Part shown: positions 43,843 through 51,690 of the stretch, in pieces
Layout of the letters: each line of letters opens with the position of its first letter
How positions within the stretch are numbered: the first letter of the stretch is position 1
Assembly: GCA_963734275.1 (NCBI GenBank)
Contig: CAVTGO010000013.1
Span: forward strand, 1-64,000
From: CAVTGO01 sp963734275
GTDB taxonomy: Bacteria > Actinomycetota > UBA4738 > HRBIN12
DNA length: 64,000 nt
Direction of reading: 5' to 3'
The notes under the pieces: generated by a model
Told to the model about the DNA's origin: nothing
What the model saw: only the letters and a program-made list of their open reading frames with translations
Databases searched by the model: none
Program-made: the position numbers and the translations under genes

Positions 43843-44433
43843 ATGACGGCGAAGGCGGCGGCCCGCTCCGAGGCCGAGCAGGCGATCCACTCGCCGCGCA
43901 TCGGGTCTCGCCTTCGGGCCGCACGCAAGGCTCGCGAGATGACGATCGCGCAGCTCGCATCGGCGGCTGGCCTCTCCAACGGGTTCGTCAGCCTCCTGGA
44001 GCGCGACGAGACGAGCGCGTCGGTCGGGTCCCTCCTGCGCATCTGCGAGATCCTCGGCATCAGGATCGGGTCGCTGTTCGAGCGGCCGCGCACGAACCTC
44101 ATCCGCAAGGAGGAGCGCGAGGTGGTCACGTTCGGCGGCTACCTGATCGAAGACGTCGTCCTCACGCCGCGGTGGGAGCGCTCGCTGCAGGTGCTGGAGT
44201 CCACGATCGCCCCGGGTGGCCGGAGCGGCGACGAGCTCCACGCCTTCGAGGCGGACGCCGAGCTCATCTACGTCCTGAAGGGCTCGTTCGAGGTCACGGT
44301 GGGTGAGGAGACGACCCGTCTGCGAGCGGGCGACGCGCTCCTGATCTCGCCGCGCGCGCCGCACTCCTGGATGAACCCCTCGCGGACCGTGTCGGCGACC
44401 GTGCTTTGGATCATCACGCCGGCCTCCCTGTGA
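43843..44433 (+). CDS. XRE-cupin transcriptional regulator
   Basis: 196 residues. Helix-turn-helix at about 20-75 (LRAARKAREMTIAQLASAAG, LSNGFVSLLERDETSAS), then a cupin domain at about 115-190 (HAFEADAELIYVLKGSFEVT, RAGDALLISPRAPHSWMNPS). This layout is that of PuuR and similar regulators, which sense small metabolites such as putrescine or amino-acid derivatives in the cupin. It closes the decarboxylase-SDR-VOC operon, and its end faces the PotD gene. The inverted repeat upstream of PotD is one possible target. Confidence 0.9.
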   Translation: MTAKAAARSEAEQAIHSPRIGSRLRAARKAREMTIAQLASAAGLSNGFVSLLERDETSASVGSLLRICEILGIRIGSLFERPRTNLIRKEEREVVTFGGYLIEDVVLTPRWERSLQVLESTIAPGGRSGDELHAFEADAELIYVLKGSFEVTVGEETTRLRAGDALLISPRAPHSWMNPSRTVSATVLWIITPASL

Positions 44434-44442
44434 CGGCCGGCG

Positions 44443-45690
44443 TCAGTTCAGGTAGATCGGCAGGAACAGATCGTCGAACGCTTCCTGTTCCTCGGGCGTG
44501 AGCGAGACGTAGTCGTGCAGCTTCGCGTACGTCTCGGCGTCCGGGAAGATCAATGGGCTCTCGGCGAGGTTCTCGAACCCGGTCTGGGCGAGCACGTCCT
44601 TCGCGGCGGAGACGGGCGGCACGCCCTGGATCCAGCTGGTCATCATGGCCTGGATCTCGGGCTGGTAGATGTAGTTCATGTAGGTGATCGCGTCGACGGG
44701 GTGCTCGGCGCCCTTCGGGATGCACAGCGTGTCGACGGCGAGCAGCCCGCCCTCGTCGGGGATCGCGAACCGCAGGTTCGGGAAGCCGGACAGGTTCGAC
44801 TGGAAGATGTCCGGTCCCCACGCCATCGACACGGCGAGGTTCCCGTTCTGGAGGTCGCCGATGTAGCCCTGCCCGTAGTACTTGCGCACGATCCCGGCAT
44901 CGCGCTGCTCGATCAGCTTGTCGGCGGCCTGCTGCCAGTCCTCTGGGGTGGACTCCGACGGCTCGACGCCGATCGCGAGCAACGCGAGGTTCGGAAGGTC
45001 CTCCGGCACGCCGATCGTCATGCCGACATTGCCGGCGAACTCGTCGGAGAACAGGTCGTCGAGCGAGGTGAGCTCACGGCCGGTGACGTCGATGTTGTAG
45101 CCGATGCCGGTCATGATGGAGAAGTACGGCGCGCCGTACGCGTTGCCCGGGTCCCAGCTCGGGTCCTTGTACTTGTCGTCCACGAACTCGGCGAAGTTCG
45201 GCAGCTGTGTGTGGTCGAGCGGGATCAGGTATCCCAGATCGCGCATCTGCGGCAGCCACCTGGGGAAGCTCATCATGATCAGGTCGTACCCGGTGCTCTG
45301 GTCGGCCTCGAGGATCGGCTGGATCTGGGTGAAGAACGACCCGTAGTCCTCGATCACCTCCCGGTAGTCGACCTCGATGCCGGTGTCCTCCGTGAAGCGG
45401 GCGAGGGAGGGGAAGCCGCGCTCACCGTCGACCTTGCCCTTGTCCATGTAGAACGGCCAGTTCCCGAAGGTGAAGCTGCCGGTTTCCTCGTGGGCGCTCC
45501 AGTCGAAGTCGGCGGCGCCCGAGGGTCCGGACCCGGGGTCGTCGCCGCCACCGCACGCGGCCAGCAGCGCGGCGAGGGAGATGCCGGCGGTGCCCACCCC
45601 GGCGGCGTGCAGGAACCGCCGACGGGTGAGGGGGTGATGCGCCAGCGAGGCCAGCGTCCTCGGATCCAGCGGGTCGATCTTCCTGGTCAT
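44443..45690 (-). CDS. Spermidine/putrescine-type ABC transporter substrate-binding lipoprotein (PotD-like)
   Basis: 415 residues from the ATG at 45690 (GGGGGGGACG upstream), preferred over the start at 45732. It has a twin-arginine-type signal (LTRRRFLHAAGVGTAGISLA) and a lipobox with Cys46 in LLAACGGG. PotD-like body: FTFGNWPFYMDKGKVDGERG, FTEDTGIEVDYREVIEDYGS, YDLIMMSFPRWLPQMRDLGY, NLRFAIPDEGGLLAVDTLCI. It should supply the PotB-PotC fused permease at 47270, although two genes lie between. No ATPase gene is present. It differs markedly from the other PotD at 19212. Confidence 0.88.
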   Translation of the reverse strand: MTRKIDPLDPRTLASLAHHPLTRRRFLHAAGVGTAGISLAALLAACGGGDDPGSGPSGAADFDWSAHEETGSFTFGNWPFYMDKGKVDGERGFPSLARFTEDTGIEVDYREVIEDYGSFFTQIQPILEADQSTGYDLIMMSFPRWLPQMRDLGYLIPLDHTQLPNFAEFVDDKYKDPSWDPGNAYGAPYFSIMTGIGYNIDVTGRELTSLDDLFSDEFAGNVGMTIGVPEDLPNLALLAIGVEPSESTPEDWQQAADKLIEQRDAGIVRKYYGQGYIGDLQNGNLAVSMAWGPDIFQSNLSGFPNLRFAIPDEGGLLAVDTLCIPKGAEHPVDAITYMNYIYQPEIQAMMTSWIQGVPPVSAAKDVLAQTGFENLAESPLIFPDAETYAKLHDYVSLTPEEQEAFDDLFLPIYLN

Positions 45691-45738
45691 CGTCCCCCCC
45701 GTCTCGCGTGCCGACCGACGACCGAGTTTCATGCCATC

Positions 45739-45757
45739 AACTTCTTAGTTCTATATT
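45739..45757. promoter_or_regulatory. Divergent promoter with AACT-N4-AGTT palindrome and TATATT box
   Basis: The most A/T-rich spot in the window. AACTTCTTAGTT (45739-45750) is an inverted repeat with a 4-nt centre. TATATT (45752-45757) is a good -10 box for the LLM gene starting at 45769, 11 nt downstream. It sits between PotD and the LLM oxidoreductase and may bind the XRE-cupin regulator. Confidence 0.4.
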
Positions 45758-45768
45758 GAAAACCGCCG

Positions 45769-46818
45769 ATGGCGCAAGCGACCGCTCCTTCCCGGTCCGA
45801 GCCCGAGATCAGCATCTTCCCGCTCGGCGAAGGCATGACCTTCGACGAGGCCCGTGCGATCTGGCAGGAGGCCGAGCGGCTCGGGTTCCCCGCCATCTGG
45901 CACGAGGACAACGTCTTCCCGCACCCGACCGAACTGCTCGATCGCCGGACCCCGATCCTGGACTGCTGGACGGCGCTCTCGGCGCTGGCCGCCTCGACCT
46001 CGACGATCCGCCTGGGCTCGATGGTGTCCCCGGCCCCTCGCCGTCATCCCGCGCTCCTGGCGAGGGCGGCGTCGACCGTGGACCGGATCTCGGGCGGCCG
46101 CCTCACGATCGGGATCGGTGCGGGCGATCCGACGACGACCGAGCACTACACGCAGTGGGGGATGGCGTTCCCGGCGACCCCTCGAGAGCGCGTGGCGCTC
46201 CTCCGGGAGCACCTGCAGGTCCAGCGCCTGCTCTACACGGAGGACGTCGCGAACTTCGAGGGCACGTACTTCCGTCTGGAGGACGCCGTCAACAGCCCGA
46301 AGCCGGTGCAGACGCCCCATCCACCGATCTGGATCGGCCTGAACACGAACGCCGTGGTCATGCCCCGGATCGCCGCCGAGCTCGCCGACGGGATCATCGT
46401 GGAATGGGGCGACGACGCGGTTGCCGGACAGGTCGTCCCCAGGCTGATCGAGGCGTGCGAGCGGGGCGGACGGGACCCGGCCGAGCTCACGACGGCGCGC
46501 CACCTCGGCGTCGTGGTCACGGACGATCGCGGGACGCGGGAGCACGTATTCACGGAGCTGGCGAGGAGGTCGGGTATGTACGAACCGGCGCTGCTGCAGG
46601 AGACGTGGGACACGTGGCTCGGCGCGATCGTCGGTCCCCCCGACGCGATCCGAGAGGAGCTGCACGCGCGCACGCTCGAGCTCGGCTTCACGCACGCCGT
46701 CCTCCACGTGCTGAGCCTCGGCTTCGAGGAGGACGCGGGCGGCCTGGGCGGGATCCCGGGGAGCACGTTCGCCGGCATGCGCCAGCTCGCGGGGACCTTC
46801 CCGCCTGAGGCGGCCTGA
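45769..46818 (+). CDS. LLM class flavin-dependent oxidoreductase
   Basis: 349 residues, luciferase-like barrel. Typical runs: EAERLGFPAIWHEDNVFPHP, STIRLGSMVSPAPRRHPALL, ARAASTVDRISGGRLTIGIG, then PPIWIGLNTNAVVMPRIAAE. Members use FMN or F420; the many actinobacterial F420 enzymes and the AAELADGIIVEW segment make F420 possible but not proven. Likely a monooxygenase or hydride-transfer enzyme on the same substrate family as the neighbouring decarboxylase and SDR. It is followed by a VOC protein with a TGATG overlap. The leader is very short. Confidence 0.87.
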   Translation: MAQATAPSRSEPEISIFPLGEGMTFDEARAIWQEAERLGFPAIWHEDNVFPHPTELLDRRTPILDCWTALSALAASTSTIRLGSMVSPAPRRHPALLARAASTVDRISGGRLTIGIGAGDPTTTEHYTQWGMAFPATPRERVALLREHLQVQRLLYTEDVANFEGTYFRLEDAVNSPKPVQTPHPPIWIGLNTNAVVMPRIAAELADGIIVEWGDDAVAGQVVPRLIEACERGGRDPAELTTARHLGVVVTDDRGTREHVFTELARRSGMYEPALLQETWDTWLGAIVGPPDAIREELHARTLELGFTHAVLHVLSLGFEEDAGGLGGIPGSTFAGMRQLAGTFPPEAA

Positions 46819-47273
46819 TGGATCCCGAGGCGACGCCCGAGACGAGCGGCGAGCTCCGGTTCGCGACGGTCGTGTTCTGGTCGAAGGACGTGGGCCGCCA
46901 GGTGGGCTTCTACCGCGACGCGCTGGGGTTCCGCCTCAGCGACCGAGCCGGTGACGGCGAGTCGTACCGCCCGGGGGAGACGTGGGCGGAGCTCCACGCC
47001 GAACGGACCGCTCCCGAGGAGCCGGAGATCGAGTTCCTCGATCAGGCCGTGTTCCGCATGCCACCACCCCCGCCACATGGCCGTCCCGGCTGCATCCTTG
47101 CCTTCATCACGGACGACGTGCGCAAGGCCGCGGATGCCCTCGAGGCCAACGGGGCCACGCGAACCTCGGAGATCATCGAGGACGTGTGGGGCTGGTACGC
47201 CTACTTCACCGACCCCGACGGCAACGACCTGGAGGTGTTCCAGTACCGGGGCGTTCCCTGGTCCGACGACTAG
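46818..47273 (+). CDS. VOC family protein (glyoxalase-like)
   Basis: 151 residues coupled to the LLM oxidoreductase (TGATG). FATVVFWSKDVGRQVGFYRD and LGFRLSDRAGDGESYRPGET form the first unit; RPGCILAFITDDVRKAADAL and YFTDPDGNDLEVFQYRG the second. A Pro/His-rich loop (RMPPPPPHGRPG) lies between. The Glu in DLEVFQ is the usual C-terminal metal ligand. It is unlike the other VOC protein at 43272 in sequence. It ends in the CTAG shared with the convergent PotBC gene. Confidence 0.85.
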   Translation: MDPEATPETSGELRFATVVFWSKDVGRQVGFYRDALGFRLSDRAGDGESYRPGETWAELHAERTAPEEPEIEFLDQAVFRMPPPPPHGRPGCILAFITDDVRKAADALEANGATRTSEIIEDVWGWYAYFTDPDGNDLEVFQYRGVPWSDD

Positions 47274-49012
47274 CGCGCGGCGCGAGCTGCCGAGCGCCTG
47301 CGCCGACCACGGGCGGCCGCGCCCGTCCCCCGCTGCACGATCACGACGTTCAACAGGGCCAGGACGAGCGCCGTCGCGAAGAGCAGCGTCCCCATGACGT
47401 TGACCTGCGGCGGGATCCCGATCCGCGATGCGCCGTACACCCAGAGCGGGAACGTCGTGGCCTGTCCGCGTACGAACGACGTGATCACGAAGTCGTCGAG
47501 CGACAGAACGAAGGCGAGGAGGAACCCCGCGAAAACGCCCGGGAGGATCAACGGCAGCGTGACGCGGAAGAACGTCGTGACCGGCGTCGCGAACAGGTCC
47601 TGGGCGGCGTCCTCCAGCGTGCGGCCGAGGCCGGAGACGCGGGCCCGTACCGTCACCGCCACGAAGGCGACGCTGAACGCGATGTGGGACACGAGGATCG
47701 TCGTCGGACCGAGCGGGGCCTCGGAGGCGACGAACAGGGACAGCAGCGATGCCCCGAAGACGATCTCGGGGATCGCGATCGCGAGGAAGATGATGAACCC
47801 GGTCGCCGCCCGCCCGGTGAACCGGTACCGCCCGAGCGCCAACCCCAGGAACGTCCCGAGGATCGTGGCGACGAGCGCGCTCAGCGGTGCGATCCACAGC
47901 GAGGTGACGAGGGCCTCCGTCAGCCCTCGCTCCGCGAACAGGTTGACGTACCAATCCAACGTGAATCCGAAGAACCTGGCGGACTGGCGGTCGCCCGGGA
48001 CGTCGTTGAACCCGAACAGGATCATCACCAAGACCGGGGCGGTCAGGTAGACGATCACGGCGAACGTGTACGCGGGCAGCAGGAACCGCGTCCACCGCCG
48101 GCCCCTCGGCGCGGCGGTCGGGTTGCTGATGGTGGGGACGAGCTCGTGCGCCGCGTCCGCCGTTCCCAGCACGCGGGCGTAGAGCGCCACGATGACGACC
48201 ATGATGGCCATCACGACGACCGAGAGCGCGGCGGCCTCGGGGTAGTCGCCCTGCACCAGGAACTTCGACTGGATCACGTTCCCGACCATCGTCGTGCCGG
48301 GACCACCCAGCACGTCTGCGTTGATGTAGTCGCCCGTCGCTGGGACGAACGTCAGCACGATCGCAGCGAAGATCCCCGGGATCGAGAGCGGCAGGACGAC
48401 CCGCCGGAACGCCTGCCACCGGCTCGCGTACAGATCCTTGGCCGCGACGACGAGCTCCTTGTCGATGCGATCGAGGGCGACGAACAGCGCCAGGGCCGTG
48501 AACGGGAGGTAGTTGTACGTGATCCCCGCGATCACCGCGAACGGCGTCGCGAGGACCTGGAAGTCGTCCGGCAGCAGGCCGAGATCCTTGAGCGGTCCGA
48601 GGATCACCCCGTTGTCGGCGAGGAGGAACCCCCACTGGACCGTACGGATCACGAAGGACACGAAGAACGGGGCGAGGATCAGGAAGAGGAGCGACGCCTT
48701 CCACCTGCCACCGTAGAAGGCGATCCAGTAAGTCATCGGATAGGTGATCGCGAGCGCCAGCGCCGTCACGACCCCCGCGTACAGGATCGAACGGAGCAGG
48801 AACTCCCGGCCGTCGGTGAGCGCCTCGGCGTAGTTGGAGAACTCCCATGTGAAGCGGAAGCCGCCGAGGAGCAGACCACCGCTCTGCAACGACGTGTGGA
48901 TCATCATCGCGAGCGGGATGAGGAAGAAGACGATGAGCCACCCGCCGCCGGGGAGGAGCAGCGCGTACGGGACGAGCCGGCGACCCCGCCGTCCCGAGCG
49001 CTCGGTCTGCAC
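47270..49012 (-). CDS. Fused PotB-PotC ABC transporter permease
   Basis: 580 residues from a GTG at 49012 with GAGGG 10 nt upstream. The first half matches PotB (LVPYALLLPGGGWLIVFFLI, RSILYAGVVTALALAITYPM, DLYASRWQAFRRVVLPLSIP). The second half matches PotC (FLLPAYTFAVIVYLTAPVLV, TSLWIAPLSALVATILGTFL, DLFATPVTTFFRVTLPLILP). Each half carries its own EAA loop (DLYASRWQAFRRVVLP, DLFATPVTTFFRVTLP) for contact with an ATPase. Total about 12 membrane helices, so one chain replaces the normal heterodimer. A linker (about 295-330) joins the halves. PotD is nearby, PotA is missing. Confidence 0.87.
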   Translation of the reverse strand: MQTERSGRRGRRLVPYALLLPGGGWLIVFFLIPLAMMIHTSLQSGGLLLGGFRFTWEFSNYAEALTDGREFLLRSILYAGVVTALALAITYPMTYWIAFYGGRWKASLLFLILAPFFVSFVIRTVQWGFLLADNGVILGPLKDLGLLPDDFQVLATPFAVIAGITYNYLPFTALALFVALDRIDKELVVAAKDLYASRWQAFRRVVLPLSIPGIFAAIVLTFVPATGDYINADVLGGPGTTMVGNVIQSKFLVQGDYPEAAALSVVVMAIMVVIVALYARVLGTADAAHELVPTISNPTAAPRGRRWTRFLLPAYTFAVIVYLTAPVLVMILFGFNDVPGDRQSARFFGFTLDWYVNLFAERGLTEALVTSLWIAPLSALVATILGTFLGLALGRYRFTGRAATGFIIFLAIAIPEIVFGASLLSLFVASEAPLGPTTILVSHIAFSVAFVAVTVRARVSGLGRTLEDAAQDLFATPVTTFFRVTLPLILPGVFAGFLLAFVLSLDDFVITSFVRGQATTFPLWVYGASRIGIPPQVNVMGTLLFATALVLALLNVVIVQRGTGAAARGRRRRSAARAAR

Positions 49013-49092
49013 GATCAGAAGCCCTCGTCGGCCGCCCGCGCGATGTCCATCAGTCCCTCCGAGTCCGTGTCCCCGGGAGGCTACGACATGGC

Positions 49093-49098
49093 TATCAT
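49093..49098 (+). promoter_or_regulatory. -10 box TATCAT, leaderless start at ATG 49105
   Basis: Six nt separate TATCAT from the nicotinamidase ATG. Confidence 0.5.
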
Positions 49099-49104
49099 CG
49101 CGCA

Positions 49105-49701
49105 ATGCCCGAGTTGCCTTACGGCCCAACGACGGCGCTCCTCGTGGTCGACGTCCAGAACGACTTCGCGTCGCCCGAGGGGAGCCTGTACGTGCGGGGC
49201 GGCGAGGAAGTCGTGCCGGTGATCGACGCCGAGATCGAGCGCGCCACGGCGGCCGGCGCTCGCGTCGTCTATACGGCGGACTGGCACCCGCCGTCCACGC
49301 CGCACTTCATCAAGGACGGCGGTATCTGGCCGGTCCACTGCGTCGCCGAGACGTGGGGAGCGGAGTTCGCCCCCGGCCTCGTGGTCGACGGGCCCGTCGT
49401 GCACAAGGGTGTGAACGGCGAGGACGGCTACTCGGGCTTCACGACGCGCGATCCGGTGACCGAGGAGACCGTCCCCACGGAGCTGCCGCGGCTGCTCGCC
49501 GACTCCGGCATCGAGGCGGTCGTCGTCGCCGGCCTCGCCACCGACTACTGCGTGCGGTCGACCGTGCTCGATGCGCTCGAGCAGGGCTACGCGGTGTCAC
49601 TGCTCATCGACGCGATCCGGGCCGTCGACCTCCAGCCGGGCGACGGCGACCGCGCGATCGCCGAGGTCGAGGCCGCCGGCGCCATCCTCGTGCGCTCGTA
49701 G
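49105..49701 (+). CDS. pncA: Nicotinamidase / isochorismatase-family amidohydrolase
   Basis: 198 residues. Catalytic triad Asp16 (LLVVDVQNDF), Lys101 (PVVHKGVNG) and Cys149 (GLATDYCVRSTVLDA). Metal ligands Asp59, His61 and His67 lie in TADWHPPSTPHF. This full set is specific to nicotinamidases, which turn nicotinamide into nicotinate for NAD salvage, and the GEDGYSGF loop agrees. Length is usual. The gene appears leaderless, divergent from the PotBC permease, with which it shares a 92-bp promoter region. Activity on other amides cannot be excluded. Confidence 0.88.
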   Translation: MPELPYGPTTALLVVDVQNDFASPEGSLYVRGGEEVVPVIDAEIERATAAGARVVYTADWHPPSTPHFIKDGGIWPVHCVAETWGAEFAPGLVVDGPVVHKGVNGEDGYSGFTTRDPVTEETVPTELPRLLADSGIEAVVVAGLATDYCVRSTVLDALEQGYAVSLLIDAIRAVDLQPGDGDRAIAEVEAAGAILVRS

Positions 49702-49723
49702 CCCGGGACCTCCGCGGCGAGAC

Positions 49724-51541
49724 TCAGGCGGTGAGGTCCTCGACCACGAAGTCATCGAACTCGACCACCAGGCCTGGCGTCGGGCCCTCGACGTAGATCC
49801 CGACGGCGCCCGAGGCGATCGGCTCCTTCCTGTCGACGGCGGTGGCCACCGTGGTGCCGTCCACGAGCAGCGTGAGCGTGACCGGAGCGCCGTCCTGTCC
49901 ACCGACGCAGAGCCCCTCGACCAGGTACGTGGCCCCGCCTTCGGCGAACACGGGTTGGCTGCCCTGGTCGAGCAAGCGGAAGCTCCCCACGTCGAAGATC
50001 CTCGCGATCTGCCAGCCGCCGGAGCCGACGAACAGGTAGTAGGTGCCGTCCTGGTTCGTCCGGCAGGAGACGCCGAAACCGTAGGCCTCGGCTTCGCTCA
50101 CCAGGGTGGCGCTCACCGCGACCCGCACGTCCGCTGCGTCGAGGCCGTCCACGCCGCCGACCCCGCCGAGGGCGGAGGAGAAGGAGTGGCGGTCCACCTC
50201 GTCCGTCGAGGTGAACCGGTAGGTGCCCTCGGGCGTGAGCGAGCGCTCGATGCCCCGCTCCGGCCGGGTCTCCCATCCGGTCGAAGGGTCGTCGAAGGAG
50301 TCTTGGATCAACACGTTCCCAGCGACGCTCGGACTCGGTTCCTCCGTCGGATCGTCGGGGGCCGAGACCGAGGGCGACGGCGCGGCGCCTGTTGGCCCGG
50401 GTTCGTTTCCGCCACCCAGTTGCGTGAGCGCGATCACGGCGACAACCGCCACCAGGACCATCGCGCCGACGATCGCCGGGACCTTGGAGCGGGCGCTCCG
50501 TCCCGGCACCGACGGAGACGGCGGCCGCGGCGGGCCGGGGGATCCGGGCAACGTCGGCGTGGGAGGCAACGTCGGCAGCGTCGGGGTGGCCGGCAACGTC
50601 TGCGCAGCGGGCGCCGAAGCCAGCACCGTCTCGCCGTCGACCGCCGCGACCCCCGAGGGCGACGTCCGCCCGAGCCCGAGCGCGGCGCGCGCCGTTCTCG
50701 CGAACTCCATGCAGGTCGGGTAGCGGTCCTCGGGGTCCTTGGCCATCGCGCGCGCGATCACGTCATCGATGGCGGCCGGGAGCTCGGGAACGACGTCGGT
50801 CGCGCGCGGGGGCGGGTCCTGCAGGTGGGCGAACAGCGCCGCGGTGTCCTCCTGCCGGGGGAACGGGATCTTGCCGGTCAGGCACTCGTACAGCACGCAG
50901 CCGAGCGCGTACTGGTCGGCTCGACCGTCGACGTCCTTGCCGGTGATCTGCTCGGGTGCGACGTAGTCGACCGTGCCCATGAAGCTCCCGGTCTTCGTGA
51001 GCCCGCTGTGGGAGTCGGTGTGCTTGGTCAGCCCGAAGTCGGAAAGGTACGCGTGGTCGATCCCCTCGAACCCCGCGCCGAGTGAGATCAGGATGTTCGC
51101 CGGCTTCACGTCCCGGTGCACCAGCGAATGCGAGTGCGCGGCGTCCAGCGCGCTGGCCGTCTGCGTCACGATCGCGACCGCGCGGGCGGGATCGAGCCGG
51201 CCCTCAGAGCGGATCAGGCCCTTCAGGTCGGTCGTGTCCACGTAGCGCATCGCGATGTAGAGCAGGCCGTCGGTCTCGCCCGCCTCGAAGATGGGGATGA
51301 TGTTCGGGTGGTCCAGCCCGGCGAGCCGCTCCCACTCGCTCACGAAGCGCTGACGGAACGACGGGTCCTCGGCGAGCTCGGGCGTCAGCACCTTCAGGGC
51401 GGCCTTGCGTTTCAGCCGTTCGTGCTCGGCCAGATACACGACGCTCATCCCGCCGCGCCCCAGCAACGACTCGATGCGATAGTCGCCGAGGCGGGTGCCG
51501 ATCCGAGGGTCGCCGCTCACGTGGCGCATCATGCCACGCAC
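49724..51541 (-). CDS. Transmembrane Ser/Thr protein kinase with exported C-terminal domain
   Basis: Up to 605 residues; the start may be GTG 51541 or the ATG codons at 51532 and 51529. Kinase domain about 15-285 with LGRGGMSVVYLAEH, Lys50 in AALKVL, HRDVKPANI (142-150), SDFGL (167-171) and YVAPEQITG. Then a Pro/Thr-rich juxtamembrane linker (about 305-350) and one membrane helix (354-374). The external part (about 395-605) begins VLIQDSFDDPSTGWETRPE and contains GTYYLFVGSGGWQIAR and VTLTLLVDGTTVATAV, a concanavalin/LamG-like beta sandwich that may bind glycans. There are no PASTA repeats. Confidence 0.88.
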   Translation of the reverse strand: MRGMMRHVSGDPRIGTRLGDYRIESLLGRGGMSVVYLAEHERLKRKAALKVLTPELAEDPSFRQRFVSEWERLAGLDHPNIIPIFEAGETDGLLYIAMRYVDTTDLKGLIRSEGRLDPARAVAIVTQTASALDAAHSHSLVHRDVKPANILISLGAGFEGIDHAYLSDFGLTKHTDSHSGLTKTGSFMGTVDYVAPEQITGKDVDGRADQYALGCVLYECLTGKIPFPRQEDTAALFAHLQDPPPRATDVVPELPAAIDDVIARAMAKDPEDRYPTCMEFARTARAALGLGRTSPSGVAAVDGETVLASAPAAQTLPATPTLPTLPPTPTLPGSPGPPRPPSPSVPGRSARSKVPAIVGAMVLVAVVAVIALTQLGGGNEPGPTGAAPSPSVSAPDDPTEEPSPSVAGNVLIQDSFDDPSTGWETRPERGIERSLTPEGTYRFTSTDEVDRHSFSSALGGVGGVDGLDAADVRVAVSATLVSEAEAYGFGVSCRTNQDGTYYLFVGSGGWQIARIFDVGSFRLLDQGSQPVFAEGGATYLVEGLCVGGQDGAPVTLTLLVDGTTVATAVDRKEPIASGAVGIYVEGPTPGLVVEFDDFVVEDLTA

Positions 51542-51624
51542 GGGTCGCTGCGCGGTCCGCGGAAGAGTGACAAGAACGTCCCGTCGATTTGACGGAGAGC
51601 GGGTCCCTCGCGTAGGGTCGGTGG

Positions 51625-51669
51625 TGAGAGACCGCTGGGGCCTTCGGGCTTCGGCGGTTTCTCATTTTC
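51625..51669 (+). ncRNA. Candidate short hairpin RNA or orphan terminator, UUCG-capped
   Basis: TTGACG (51589-51594), an 18-bp spacer and TAGGGT (51613-51618) would start a plus-strand transcript near 51625. Immediately after, 51626-51663 folds into a continuous 17-bp stem capped by C(UUCG)G and followed by ATTTTCC. Four pairs are G-U on this strand and would be A-C mismatches on the other, so the RNA is plus strand. No plus-strand gene precedes it. It lies between the kinase start and the saccharopine-dehydrogenase-like stop, both minus strand. Confidence 0.35.
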
Positions 51670-51690
51670 CGGCCCGTGCGCGTGTGTGAC

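Noticed and set aside
49013..49104. An 11-codon open frame (MDIARAADEGF) before the PotBC gene as a leader peptide
   Set aside because: Too short and without a ribosome site or attenuator hairpin; the segment also carries the promoter of pncA.
51625..51669. tRNA or 6C-type RNA
   Set aside because: There is only one hairpin, no cloverleaf or anticodon arm and no C-run loops.
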